64,000 bases of DNA from Paenibacillus etheri (GTDB taxonomy: Bacteria > Bacillota > Bacilli > Paenibacillales > Paenibacillaceae): NCBI RefSeq assembly GCF_001012825.1, contig NZ_LCZJ02000023.1, positions 1 through 64,000 of the forward strand. The letters run 5' to 3'. Both the position numbers and the translations under genes were made by a program. This document shows, in pieces, positions 49,651 through 58,967 of the stretch. The notes beneath the pieces were generated by a model, which searched no databases, was not told where the DNA came from, and saw only the letters and a list, made by a program, of their open reading frames with translations. Position 1 is the stretch's first letter. Each line of letters starts with the position of its first letter.

Positions 49651-50541
49651 ATGATTGTGGATACATTACGGGTTTTCGTTACTGTCGCTGAGCAAAGCCA
49701 TTTCTCTAAAGCAGGAGAAATACTAAATCTATCTCAACCCGGTGTCAGTCTACATATCCGGAATCTTGAGAATGAACTGGGCGCAAAGCTCTTGCATCGA
49801 TCTCCAAAGCAAGTAAGATTAACCGAGGCAGGTACAATTCTTTATAAACACGCCAAACAAATATTGGCCCACTTTGAAGAAGCTCATCAAGAAATACAGA
49901 TGCTACAGGATGAGGTTACAGGCAGTATACATATTGGTGCGAGCTTTACGATTGGAGAGTATATATTACCCTCAAGACTTGCGGAATTTGCAAATCAATA
50001 CCCACAAGTCAAGCTTCAGGTGACGATAGGTAATACAGAAGAAATTATTGGTGGGGTTAGAGCCAATGAATTGGATATTGGGTTTATCGAAGGAGAAGCC
50101 CATGAGAATGATCTGATCGTCACGCCTTACATGAAGGACGAGATGATTATCGTCTCCCCTACCAACCACCCTTTGTCAAAAATGGTTTCTGTGGAGCAAG
50201 GTATGCTGCAAAATCAGGTTTGGGTGCTGAGAGAGCCTGGCTCTGGTACGCGTGCTTTTAGTGATCATTTCATTCAAGAAGAAGCGATTTCTGTCAAAAG
50301 ATCATATGTCTTCAACAGTAGTCAGGGAGTTAAGGAAGCGGTCTCCTCCGGTTTGGGAATCGCTATGCTCTCCAGATGGATTGTACGCAAGGAATTAGTA
50401 GGTGGAGAAATCTATGAGCTTCCTATCAGACATCATCATCTTGAAAGACAATTCTCCATCATTCGCCATAAAGAATGCTCCACCTCCATGGCTACCAATG
50501 TCTTTATTCAAAAACTACTTGTCTCTAGAAAAGATAAGTAG
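49651..50541 (+). CDS. LysR family transcriptional regulator
   Basis: A 296-residue protein with the LysR winged helix (MIVDTLRVFVTVAEQSHFSK, LNLSQPGVSLHIRNLENELG, KQVRLTEAGTILYKHAKQIL) and an effector domain with IHIGASFTIGEYILPSRLAE. The latter matches the CysL/YwfK-like group. AACTTTTAGTGAGGGA precedes the ATG. It is followed by a strong terminator and then the asparaginase relic; a link to that gene is uncertain. Confidence 0.88.
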   Translation: MIVDTLRVFVTVAEQSHFSKAGEILNLSQPGVSLHIRNLENELGAKLLHRSPKQVRLTEAGTILYKHAKQILAHFEEAHQEIQMLQDEVTGSIHIGASFTIGEYILPSRLAEFANQYPQVKLQVTIGNTEEIIGGVRANELDIGFIEGEAHENDLIVTPYMKDEMIIVSPTNHPLSKMVSVEQGMLQNQVWVLREPGSGTRAFSDHFIQEEAISVKRSYVFNSSQGVKEAVSSGLGIAMLSRWIVRKELVGGEIYELPIRHHHLERQFSIIRHKECSTSMATNVFIQKLLVSRKDK

Positions 50542-50560
50542 TCAGGTAAATCTAATAACT

Positions 50561-50593
50561 ATGCCGGACAATCCTATAAAGATTGTCCGGCAT
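50561..50593 (+). terminator. Terminator of the LysR gene
   Basis: A perfect 13-bp stem ATGCCGGACAATC / GATTGTCCGGCAT with a seven-base loop, then TTTGTTATTT. Confidence 0.9.
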
Positions 50594-50725
50594 TTTGTTA
50601 TTTATTCGATTCATTACCGCAGTCATAATATTTTATTCATAGATATAATCCAATCATAAATCACATCTATGTTATATAACATAACTCAAATGTGAAAATA
50701 CATAATCAAATGGGAGGCTACATCT

Positions 50726-51863
50726 ATGAATGGATTACAATCAAAGCTCGCCAAAACTACGGTTGCCGCAGGACTCGCTTTCACTCTACTCTTCTCCGCT
50801 ACAACAATGCTTCCCGTTTCTACCACTTACGCTGCAGAGGTTACCCAAACGATTGAAGGAACGGTTAAGCTTCCAAAGGTCCAAGTCATAGCAACCGGTG
50901 GTACGATTGCCGGTAAATCTGTGGATGACCGGGACTTTGTTAATGGAAGATATGGTTAGGGCACTTCCTAACCTTAAAAAGTTCGCTGATGTAACCAGCT
51001 TTCAATTTGGGAATGCAGGCTCAGGCTCGTATACCATGCAACAACTATATGATCTCTCTTTAAAAGTAGATAAAGCACTAGAAACCCAAGATGGTATCGT
51101 TGTAACTACTGGTACTGATACAATGGAGGAAATTGCCTATTTCCTTGATCTTACGGTGCGCAGCTCCAAACCTGTCGTAGTAACTGGCTCTATGCGCCCA
51201 TGGACTGTTATCGGAAGTGACGCTCAGGCCAATCTATTTAACGCTATTAAACTAGCTGCTAGTGGAAAGACGAAATATTACGGTACTGTGCTCATGCTAA
51301 ATGACGAGATTCATACAGCTAGAGAGGTTACCAAGACGAACGCCTATCGCACAGACACTTTTGAAAGTCCACAACTAGGAATCCTCGGATATATCGATGA
51401 AAATAATATAAGAATATATCGTGCGAATTCTAGAGCACTATTGACCACTGACAAATGGGCAACACCATTCGATCTAACTAAGATTAAGAGTAGTGATATG
51501 CCTAAGGTGGAAATTGCTTATGCCTACCAAGATGCAGGTGCCGGGGCAATTACTGGTTTTGTCCAAGACGGAGCAAAGGGCATTGTTACTTCAGGCACAG
51601 GGGCTGGTGGCGTATCTAAAGCTATGGGAGAAGCTCGTACGAAAGCTATTAAGGAAAACGGAGTTATCTTCGTGTCTACCACACGTACGGGTTCCGGTTC
51701 TAACTATGCATCAGGTGACGGCATCATTGCCGGAGACAACCTGAACGCAGCACATGCCCGAATTCTACTGGAACTGGCACTGTCATTCAGTAGCGATTTC
51801 AACACAATTAAAGGCTGGTTTGACACATACGGCTCAGGCCAAGTCATCATTGCTGATAGATAA
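50726..51863 (+). pseudogene. ansB: Exported type II L-asparaginase disrupted by a small deletion/frameshift
   Basis: Two overlapping frames make one asparaginase. Frame 1 has a signal peptide (residues 1-37, ending TYAAE) and QVIATGGTIAGKSVDD, with the first catalytic Thr of ATGGTIAG. It then meets a stop at 50957. Frame 2 resumes GTLLMEDMVRALPNLKKFAD and includes VVTTGTDTMEEIAYFLDLTV (second Thr, Asp) and VTGSMRP. Between them the flexible loop with the catalytic tyrosine (usually about residue 25) is missing about ten residues and is out of frame. Without that loop the enzyme should be inactive. A frameshift mutation or sequencing error are both possible. Confidence 0.85.
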
Positions 51864-51890
51864 GAGTAAACCAATATTCATACAAAAAAA

Positions 51891-51922
51891 AACGATTCAT
51901 GCCATTGATGGCATGAATCGTT
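51891..51922. terminator. Bidirectional terminator between asparaginase and hrtA
   Basis: AACGATTCATGCC / GGCATGAATCGTT, a 13-bp perfect stem with six-base loop, A and T runs on both sides, between convergent genes. Confidence 0.92.
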
Positions 51923-51931
51923 TTTTTTCTA

Positions 51932-52624
51932 CTAAATTTTGCTTAACTCATGTTCAACCAAATGTCCATCTTCCAGATGTAGCACGCGGTCGCACCACTC
52001 AAGCATCCGTTCATCATGAGTAACCATTACAGCAGCTTTGCCCTCACTCTTTACTTCATCAGCAATCATCCGCACGACTTCTCTACCCCGTTTGAAATCT
52101 AAACTTGCTGTCGGTTCATCTGCAAACAGGATCGCAGGTTTATTCATCCATGCTCTTGCGATGGCTACACGCTGCTTCTCCCCGCCAGATAGTTGCTCAG
52201 GATAATGGTTCCGACGTTTCCAGATATCCAGACGCTTCATCAAATCAGCTGCCCGTTCCTTTGCTTCTTTAGAACTCATCTTCCCCTGTTTAGCTACAAA
52301 TAGAAGCTGCTCTTCTACCTTCAAGTAGGGCAATAGCTGTGCGCTTTGGAACATAAAGCCTATCTTCTCTAAACGTAGCTCGGTCAGCTCACTTTTGCTT
52401 TTGTCGGTAAGCGACTCTCCATCTATAAAAATCTCACCACTGGTAGGTGTAAGAAGTGCTCCCGCTGCTGAAAGGAATGTACTCTTCCCTGTTCCCGAAG
52501 GTCCAAGGACGGCAACGAATTCTCCTTCATTAACTATAAGATTCAAATTGTTCAGGACAGATACCATTGTATCGCCGTCTCCGTAGGTCTTGGTCACTTG
52601 CTTCATCAATAATTTCGCACTCAT
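51932..52624 (-). CDS. hrtA: Heme efflux ABC transporter ATPase HrtA
   Basis: A 230-residue MacB/LolD-type ATPase with Walker A GPSGTGKS (residues 43-50), signature LSGGEKQR, Walker B ILFADEPTASLD and the switch histidine in MVTHDERML. Its pattern MFQSAQLLPYLKVEEQLLFV matches HrtA of Staphylococcus and Bacillus. It powers HrtB to expel heme or relieve its membrane toxicity. The start overlaps the hrtB stop (ATGA). Last gene of the hssR-hssS-hrtB-hrtA run. Confidence 0.88.
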   Translation of the reverse strand: MSAKLLMKQVTKTYGDGDTMVSVLNNLNLIVNEGEFVAVLGPSGTGKSTFLSAAGALLTPTSGEIFIDGESLTDKSKSELTELRLEKIGFMFQSAQLLPYLKVEEQLLFVAKQGKMSSKEAKERAADLMKRLDIWKRRNHYPEQLSGGEKQRVAIARAWMNKPAILFADEPTASLDFKRGREVVRMIADEVKSEGKAAVMVTHDERMLEWCDRVLHLEDGHLVEHELSKI

Positions 52625-53739
52625 GCTCCAGCCCTCCCAATTGCTTCTAATGCATCTACTTTAGCCACTTTAGCGACAGAAATAAGTGATCCTAAAAGAG
52701 ACATCCCCACGAACAAGCCGCTGGTTAATAGAATCGTAGAAGGTTCCAGTTGGAACGGCATAGTGTCTGGTAGTACCCGATTCATTCCAAAGGTTAGCAG
52801 CAAGCTAATGCTTAGACTTGCAATAGCCAATATCATAACCTGCCCTACTACACTCCAAGCCAAGTAAGACATTTTTGTACCCATGGCTTTCAGAATCCCA
52901 AACTGGCTTGTTTTCTGAATTGTAATGACATAGAAGAATACAGCCAGAACAAACCCAGCGATTACAAACAGGAAGGCAATCATCATAAGCAGTGATCCTT
53001 GTTCTGATGAATAACCCGGAATATTAGAGATCGCTTCTTTTTGCGTAATAACTTCCACATTTTTCGTACTAGCAGAGATCTTATCCACTTGCCCTGCGTT
53101 TGCATTAAGCGCAATTACATTAAAAGGCGCGCCTGATGTAGCTTCACTAGCTTGATTAACACCTTGTCTCATTCCCTGCCAATCTTTATTGTTAATATAG
53201 ACTACTGGGGTATGGCTGTATGAGCTATTCTCAACATATCCTGTGACTTTAAATTCCTTCCCAGTTGCCTGATCTTGGATCGTACTACCAATCATAATTC
53301 CCGACTGTTCCAAGTCACGATCAACGATGACGCTTCCCTGCGTATCATTCGTAATCTTGTCACCTTCAATCACTTTTGGAGCCAGTAAACCGTTCATATC
53401 AACAGCGAAAAAGGTTACGTCTGCTTTAGTATCCGCATCTTTCGTAGTCACTGTACTCATCTGTAGAGCGAGTGAGGAAGCATTATTATCTCCTACAACT
53501 GCTCGAACACTATTGAGCTCCGCATCCGTTAACTGAGAACGTCTAAACGTCTGATCCGCATCCTTCTGCACCACATAATAGTTTGCCGGCATATTCTCTA
53601 TTGCTGAAATATTAGCATAAGCTAATCCTCTGGCCAGTCCCGTTACGAAAAGTACAAGAAAGGAAACCAATAACATGATCACCATAATTAACAGGTATCT
53701 GGCTTTAGAATGCCGCATTTCTCTTAAGGCTAGAAACAT
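52621..53739 (-). CDS. hrtB: Heme efflux ABC transporter permease HrtB
   Basis: A 372-residue FtsX/MacB-fold permease: N-terminal membrane helix (RYLLIMVIMLLVSFLVLFVT, residues 14-33), large extracellular domain to about residue 235, then three helices at the C-terminus (FLFVIAGFVLAVFFYVITIQ and so on, with FGILKAMGTKMSYLAWSV). The pattern GLARGLAYANISAIENMPAN and YYVVQKDADQ parallels staphylococcal HrtB. The ATG at 53739 is favoured by GAAGGAGTGG just upstream; the reading frame starts 30 bp earlier. An HssR-type direct repeat lies 44-63 bp before it. Confidence 0.88.
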   Translation of the reverse strand: MFLALREMRHSKARYLLIMVIMLLVSFLVLFVTGLARGLAYANISAIENMPANYYVVQKDADQTFRRSQLTDAELNSVRAVVGDNNASSLALQMSTVTTKDADTKADVTFFAVDMNGLLAPKVIEGDKITNDTQGSVIVDRDLEQSGIMIGSTIQDQATGKEFKVTGYVENSSYSHTPVVYINNKDWQGMRQGVNQASEATSGAPFNVIALNANAGQVDKISASTKNVEVITQKEAISNIPGYSSEQGSLLMMIAFLFVIAGFVLAVFFYVITIQKTSQFGILKAMGTKMSYLAWSVVGQVMILAIASLSISLLLTFGMNRVLPDTMPFQLEPSTILLTSGLFVGMSLLGSLISVAKVAKVDALEAIGRAGA

Positions 53740-53782
53740 ATTACCACTCCTTCTAATCTGTATAGTCACAGTTTAGAAGATG

Positions 53783-53802
53783 AAAATGAACGGAGTATGA
53801 AT
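53783..53802 (-). promoter_or_regulatory. HssR box ahead of hrtB
   Basis: The minus strand reads ATTCATACT-CC-GTTCATTTT. The known HssR site is GTTCATATT-N2-GTTCATATT; the two halves match 7/9 and 8/9 with the exact two-base spacing. It lies in the 70-bp gap between hssS and hrtB, so heme-activated HssR would start hrtBA transcription here. Confidence 0.75.
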
Positions 53803-53808
53803 AACGAG

Positions 53809-55185
53809 TTACAAAAGCGGAATAGTTACGATAAAGGTCGTGCCTTTTCCTACAGTACTGGATACTTCTATAGATCCGTTATGGGTCTCTACAATCTTTT
53901 GCGTAATCGCTAGCCCAAGTCCGCTGCTATGTGTTTCTCGTGTACGTGCCCGGTCGACTTTATAAAAACGATCAAAGATGAGTGGTAATTCCTCAGCGGG
54001 AATACCTTCCCCAGTATCCGAAAAGGTTACTACACAGTTTCCCTCGTCAAGCTTTGAGGAAATCATAATGGATCCCTCAGCTGGTGTATATTTGATAGCG
54101 TTAGTAATGAGGTTCATCCACACCTGATACAATAAATTGGAATCGCCATGTACGCTAATGTCCGCAAGACTTAAACGAACCGCTAATTGCTTCTCTGTTA
54201 ATCTCCACTCCATGATTTGTACAACCTGCCGAAGCTGCGCACGCAAATCTATAGGTTTCTTCTGCAAGGAATCCGGATCATAATCTAGGGAAGATAACGT
54301 TAGCAGCTGTTTACTAAGCATCGATAGACGATGGCTTTCTTGATCAATAATATTGAGGTACTGTATCCGTTCATCCTCTGGTAAAGAAGGATCTTTAAGC
54401 GTTTGAGCAAATCCCTGAATAGAAGTTAATGGCGATTCGATTTCATGCGATACATTCGCTACAAACTCTTGACGCGCACGATTGGTCCGTTCCAGCTCGC
54501 GACTCATAATCATAAAGTGTGAGGCTAATTGACCAATCTCATCCCGGCGCCAAGTATTTAGTTTAATATCATATCTACCTTTTGAAATCCGCTTAGTTGC
54601 CGTTGTCAAACGTGTAATGGGTCTGACCACATGCAGTACGCTGATCATGACGAATCCTAGACTGAACAACACAGTAAAACCGATGATGACAGCAAAAAAC
54701 ACGCGCAGTTCACCGAACTGAACCTCTGCATCCGGACGCATGAATAACGCAAAAGTCTGATTATTGACTTCAATAGGTACACCTATCGTATTGCGTAGTT
54801 GATTATCAAAAAAACCTGTAATAAATGCGCTATCAGGAAACTCAGCAACACCGTGATACACTTGACCGTTTAAGACTTTCTCTAACTGTTGCGGATCCAA
54901 ATCCTCTTTCCGAAATGGCTTGCCGTAAAACCGGGATTGACCTTCTGCATCGGTTAAATAGATCTTATATCCCAGTATAGCTACACTCCGCAGATAATCC
55001 TCCATAGATTCCGGGTGAGATTCTGCAAATTGCTGGATTTCAATGGCCATCCCCGTAAGCTTCGCATCGTTCTGCGATTTAATCTGAGCTTGATAATAAA
55101 TATTAGACACCAAGAAGCCAAGAAGGCTGCTCACCACAATGGCCGAACAAAAGAGAATACACATCCTTACATACAAGGACTTCAC
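53809..55185 (-). CDS. hssS: Heme-responsive sensor histidine kinase HssS
   Basis: A 458-residue kinase. First membrane helix at residues 8-30, extracellular sensor with FYGKPFRKEDL, YHGVAEFPDS, FITGFFDNQLRNTIGV and FALFMRPD, which match HssS of Staphylococcus closely in order and spacing. A second helix (about 165-190) is followed by HAMP, HisKA with the histidine in ANVSHEIESPLTSIQGFAQT, and ATPase boxes NLITNAIKY, DTGEGIP and SSGLGLAI. Note IESPLTS where most have LRTPLTS. The GTG start overlaps the hssR stop. It senses heme stress at the membrane. Confidence 0.88.
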   Translation of the reverse strand: MKSLYVRMCILFCSAIVVSSLLGFLVSNIYYQAQIKSQNDAKLTGMAIEIQQFAESHPESMEDYLRSVAILGYKIYLTDAEGQSRFYGKPFRKEDLDPQQLEKVLNGQVYHGVAEFPDSAFITGFFDNQLRNTIGVPIEVNNQTFALFMRPDAEVQFGELRVFFAVIIGFTVLFSLGFVMISVLHVVRPITRLTTATKRISKGRYDIKLNTWRRDEIGQLASHFMIMSRELERTNRARQEFVANVSHEIESPLTSIQGFAQTLKDPSLPEDERIQYLNIIDQESHRLSMLSKQLLTLSSLDYDPDSLQKKPIDLRAQLRQVVQIMEWRLTEKQLAVRLSLADISVHGDSNLLYQVWMNLITNAIKYTPAEGSIMISSKLDEGNCVVTFSDTGEGIPAEELPLIFDRFYKVDRARTRETHSSGLGLAITQKIVETHNGSIEVSSTVGKGTTFIVTIPLL

Positions 55186-55859
55186 GAGTTCACCATCTCC
55201 AATTTATATCCAATTCCCCGTACCGTCCGAATTAGAAAGTCATTCTGATAATCCAAAAACCGTTGACGCAATCGCTTGATATGGACATCCACCGTGCGTT
55301 CATCACCTTCATAATCCATTCCCCATACTAGTTCAATCAACTCACTCCGTGAATACAGTCTGCCTGGATATGATGCCAGTTGCGCTAGTAGTTCAAATTC
55401 CTTTACCGGCAGCAGCAGAACTTCGTCGCCATCTGTGATCTCATAATTTTTACGATCAATAACGAGGGAATTTATACGGATCCGATCATCCGAAGCGATG
55501 GAATAACGCCGAAATAAAGCTTTGATCCGAAATAGCAATTCTTCAGGCTCAAACGGTTTCGTTACATAATCATCTGTCCCCCGCAAATAGCCTTGTTCCT
55601 TATCACTTAATTGTTGCCGGGCTGTTAACAAAATGATCGGTATATCATACGTTTCTCTTATATGCTGGCATAGCTCTAACCCATCCACATGTGGCATCAT
55701 CACATCCACAACGGCTAAATCCGCAATGCATTCTTTCAGTTTATTTATCGCGTCCCGGCCATCGCTTGCCTCCATGACTTGGTAACCTTCTCTGGTCAAT
55801 ACATGCTTTAATAATGTACGAATATTACTATCGTCATCTGCTACTAAAATTTTCTTCAT
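55182..55859 (-). CDS. hssR: Heme response regulator HssR
   Basis: A 225-residue OmpR-type regulator: acidic pair DDD, phospho-acceptor in LAVVDVMMPH, Thr in LLTARQ, Lys in YVTKPF, then winged helix VKEFELLAQLASYPGRLYSR and TVDVHIKRLRQRF, ending IGYKLEMVNS. Its identity as HssR rests on the linked HssS-like kinase, the HrtBA exporter and the HssR box. First gene of the operon. It is divergent from a ferritin-like gene, which might also respond to heme iron. Confidence 0.88.
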   Translation of the reverse strand: MKKILVADDDSNIRTLLKHVLTREGYQVMEASDGRDAINKLKECIADLAVVDVMMPHVDGLELCQHIRETYDIPIILLTARQQLSDKEQGYLRGTDDYVTKPFEPEELLFRIKALFRRYSIASDDRIRINSLVIDRKNYEITDGDEVLLLPVKEFELLAQLASYPGRLYSRSELIELVWGMDYEGDERTVDVHIKRLRQRFLDYQNDFLIRTVRGIGYKLEMVNS

Positions 55860-56003
55860 CGTTTACACTCCCTGAATAACGGATGACCCCATAGTATCAA
55901 CTTTAAAGGGTTAGAACAACTAAACAAACGAAAGAGACCATTTTGGGCATTCGTACATATACTACTCTAATAATAACGAACGAATCAGGAGGTAATAAGA
56001 ACT

Positions 56004-56477
56004 ATGTATTGGACATCTTTAACTCAGAATAGAAATGATTTCAAACCTATCTGGGCAACCTCTCTTCCTCAAGCATTAAATTTAATCAAAGAAGCTGTGC
56101 AAGGTGAACGAAATGATGAGCTTTTCTATGATGAAATTATCAAACTAGCCCCAAATTCCGAGCAAGCCTCTATTATCACCTCAATACGAGATGACGAACG
56201 GGGTCATAACTTCATGTTCCGCGGGATGTTCAAAGAAATTACGGGGCAAGATATCACTGGGATTAGTAGTGAGCAATATCAACGGATCAGTTCCTATGAA
56301 GAAGGATTAGAAAAAGCACTCCAAGGTGAACTGGTTGCAGTCGAAAAGTATCGCAAAATATGGTTTGGTCTGCCTGTTGGAATATATCGCGATACTGTAT
56401 ATGGGATTATATTAGATGAATTAAAACATGCCAGTAAATATAATTATTTACTTACCTTAGATCGAACCACTATATAG
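56004..56477 (+). CDS. Ferritin-like (rubrerythrin-type four-helix) protein
   Basis: A 157-residue all-helical protein with two ExxH-type repeats: EAVQGERNDELFYDEIIKLA with DDERGHNFMFRGMF, and ALQGELVAVEKYRKIWFG with DELKHASKYNYLL. Paired Glu and His residues at these positions are expected to bind a di-iron centre as in rubrerythrin-like proteins. There is no rubredoxin domain. AGGAGG lies before the ATG. It is divergent from the hssR promoter and sits near other iron genes, so a link to heme or iron stress is plausible. Confidence 0.82.
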   Translation: MYWTSLTQNRNDFKPIWATSLPQALNLIKEAVQGERNDELFYDEIIKLAPNSEQASIITSIRDDERGHNFMFRGMFKEITGQDITGISSEQYQRISSYEEGLEKALQGELVAVEKYRKIWFGLPVGIYRDTVYGIILDELKHASKYNYLLTLDRTTI

Positions 56478-56499
56478 TAAAATTAATCAGGATCATTAT

Positions 56500-57150
56500 T
56501 TAAACCTGAAGGAAAGTGATTATGCTTTCCTTCAAAGAGGTAACAGGCCGTCCCATTAGTCTCTCCATATCTTTTGAAGTAGAGGCTGTATCTATCTTCG
56601 CGAGAAAAGAATAAATCCAGTGCTGAATGCTTGAATCCTGCCGATGAACAATTCTATTTTTTGCCAGCTCTGATAATACCTCCGCAAGTTCGCTGAAATC
56701 CCAAGAGCGAGGTGCGGCTAATTCATAAATCTGATTAAGATGACCTGTATCGCCTCTTTCAGACCTAGTACATCCACATAATCCATATACAAAGCGTTGC
56801 GTAGAAAGGTATAGTCAATACCTGATTTAAGAATCATCTGCTCTGTAAGTAAGTGAACATGATTAGCAGGAATTTGTCCTTTAGGTGGAAATGCAAAGCT
56901 TGTATACAGCTAATGATTCACTCCAGCCTTTAATGCAGCATGAATAACCTCAGAATGTTGATTTAATCTGACGTTATCATCGGGATGTGAACTAGAGATG
57001 AATAATAGCTCTGCTACACCTGAAAAAGCTTGAATTAGGGTAGCAGGCTGATCATAATCGCCAAAGCGAATCTCAACCCCTTTTTCCAAAAGATCATTTG
57101 CTTTCTCAGGATCACGAACATATGCGATAATCTCACTTCCCGAAGCTCTT
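56500..57150 (-). pseudogene. NmrA-type NAD(P)H-binding oxidoreductase, degenerate
   Basis: Reading the minus strand with frame changes gives GSEIIAYVRDPEKANDLLEK, VEIRFGDYDQPATLIQAFSG, AELLFISSSHPDDNVRLNQH, SEVIHAALKAGVNH, a stop, then LYTSFAFPPKGQIPANHVHL, TFLRNALYMDYVD, and after a frameshift near 56760 GHLNQIYELAAPRSWDFSEL to SLKESIITFLQV and a stop at 56500. This is the body of a QOR2/NmrA-like SDR without its N-terminal glycine motif. The stop and frameshift kill it. Its 5' end joins the MarR fragment. Confidence 0.8.
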
Positions 57151-57416
57151 GTTCATCCAGACCCTGCATACGTTCAGCGAGCGCTTGACGATTTACGGGA
57201 AGATGCTCAAGAAGTAAGCTGTCCTTCACCTGTGATCGAAATAACGCTTTTTCTACCGTCCTGAGTATGATTCGAACGGGTGATCCAACCATCCTTTTCT
57301 AGGGGTGTCAGCAACAGACTAATATTAGCTTTGGTGACCCCAATATTGTGAGCTAGTAAGCTTGCAGTAGTATCAACTAAAGTTAAAAATGCCTGAGTAT
57401 ATAGCGGCTGATTCAT
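57150..57416 (-). pseudogene. MarR family regulator fragment, frameshifted
   Basis: The first frame (to 57207) encodes NIGVTKANISLLLTPLEKDG, WITRSNHTQDGRKSVISITG, a MarR winged helix without its N-terminal helix. After a frameshift near 57210-57235 the next frame reads SLLLEHLPVNRQALAERMQG and LDEQELREV, the usual MarR C-terminal helix, then passes into the NmrA relic. A deletion has fused the end of a MarR gene with the inside of an oxidoreductase gene; MarR regulators often sit beside such genes. Confidence 0.75.
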
Positions 57417-57511
57417 ACGAACGGTTTTAAATGATCCATTTCAGATCTTCAGCTCCATTTTAGTTTAGTGCTTAATTATTTTAAACCATACTACATGCTC
57501 TACTAATCGTC

Positions 57512-57566
57512 AAAAAAAAGAAACTGCCTCAACGCGCAGAAAAATTCTACGGATTCGGGCAGCCTC
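57512..57566 (-). terminator. Terminator of the metallophosphoesterase gene
   Basis: GAGGCTGCC pairs with GGCAGT across a loop of about 28 bases with inner pairing, followed by eight T on the minus strand, about 20 bp after the stop. Confidence 0.7.
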
Positions 57567-57585
57567 ATAGCATTAAATATTTCTT

Positions 57586-58779
57586 TTAGATTAACACCGT
57601 CTTTGTAGACACGGCTTCTTCGCTATATTGTTTAGTCCCTTCTAACACTACTTCAAGTTTAATGATCTCCGAACGACTGGCTAAACGGATTGGAGGTCCC
57701 CATGTCCCATAACCAGAGGAAACAACGACATGCAAGTTATCTTTACGGAGGTAACCCCAGTCCAGTTCGAATAACCGTTTGGTGATCCAGTGATTAGGAG
57801 CGATCTGTCCACGGTGCGTATGACCGGAGAGCAGAATATCTACCCCTTCCTGGGCAGCGATATCAAAACCGGTAGGCTGATGATCCATCATGATCACAGG
57901 ACGCGTCAGATCGAGGCCATTCAATAAGGAGCTTACGCTCAATCTACCACCAGCTTCCATCGTCTCGGCAGTCTTATCTTTTCGCCCTACAATATACGTT
58001 CCCGCCACTTCTTCAACCTCATCCTGTAGGACTTTAATGCCTATGCTACTCATCAAATCGGTATATTCCTTAATCGAACCACCGTAATATTCGTGATTGC
58101 CCAGCACTGCGTAGACACCATAACGCGCTTTTAATTGCTTCAGCTGTTCACTCATACGATTGCGAATAAAAGGCTCAATACTATCGTCAAGTACATCCCC
58201 AGCCAGCAAAATCACATCAGGCTTCATAGCGTTCATCTGTGCAACCATTTTTTTGAGATGCCGATTGCCGACGATATTTCCTAAATGCAGATCGGATGCA
58301 ACCGCGATGGTAAGTGGCGTACTAGTTCCGATGGATTTATCAATGAGAATAGGATGTGTACGAACTACTGTACTCCAAGCGTTGATCGAACCCCAGACTA
58401 GAAAAACTACCAGTAGTATCAGTAGTGTACCACCCGCTTCTGAGATGTAGTGCGTTCGATCGACACCCGTCCATCCCAGCAGCACATACAACAGATCAGC
58501 TAATGGCAACATGATAAAAGCGAATTCCATGCAAGCTAGATAATACGATCCAATCACTTTAAAGAATCTGGCTAACGGCTTCACTATTGTAGGCCACGGT
58601 ATCATTCCAACGACATACGCAAAGGCAACAAGCAGGAATAATGTCCAGAACAGAACAGAAGAAGCACCTGAGAACCATTCATGGACAAGCAGCCAACCGT
58701 GATACCCAATGTAAAAATTAACAAGGCCCAGAATAAACAGCATAGCAAACCCTGAAGCTAACATTCGTAATGTTTTCAT
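57586..58779 (-). CDS. Membrane-anchored metallophosphoesterase
   Basis: A 397-residue protein. Four hydrophobic segments form the N-terminal third (TLRMLASGFAMLFILGLVNF, ASSVLFWTLFLLVAFAYVVG, LACMEFAFIMLPLADLLYVL, GGTLLILLVVFLVWGSINAW). The C-terminal metallophosphoesterase has the metal-ligand motifs ASDLHLG, LLAGDVLDD, LGNHEYYGG and LLSGHTHRGQ. The YkuE-like class acts at the outer membrane face on lipid or nucleotide phosphates. The ATG at 58779 follows AAGGGGAGTGG; the frame extends 39 bases upstream. Substrate unknown. Confidence 0.88.
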   Translation of the reverse strand: MKTLRMLASGFAMLFILGLVNFYIGYHGWLLVHEWFSGASSVLFWTLFLLVAFAYVVGMIPWPTIVKPLARFFKVIGSYYLACMEFAFIMLPLADLLYVLLGWTGVDRTHYISEAGGTLLILLVVFLVWGSINAWSTVVRTHPILIDKSIGTSTPLTIAVASDLHLGNIVGNRHLKKMVAQMNAMKPDVILLAGDVLDDSIEPFIRNRMSEQLKQLKARYGVYAVLGNHEYYGGSIKEYTDLMSSIGIKVLQDEVEEVAGTYIVGRKDKTAETMEAGGRLSVSSLLNGLDLTRPVIMMDHQPTGFDIAAQEGVDILLSGHTHRGQIAPNHWITKRLFELDWGYLRKDNLHVVVSSGYGTWGPPIRLASRSEIIKLEVVLEGTKQYSEEAVSTKTVLI

Positions 58780-58921
58780 CGTTCCACTCCCCTTCACCAT
58801 ACTAACGCTATACGTCATATCTCAAATCATAACACAAACCATTAACCCAGTATAAATTACGGAGCTGTCTTCGGAAAACGGATCAAATAACTTACCACAA
58901 TTCTTTATCACATTCCCTAAC

Positions 58922-58954
58922 AAAAAAAAAAAGAAAATGCCCGTGGCATCTTCA
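58922..58954 (-). terminator. Terminator after the hemerythrin relic
   Basis: GAAGATGCC / GGCATTTTC (one wobble) with a three-base loop, followed by a long T run on the minus strand. Confidence 0.8.
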
Positions 58955-58967
58955 TTGGGGGTTTAAG

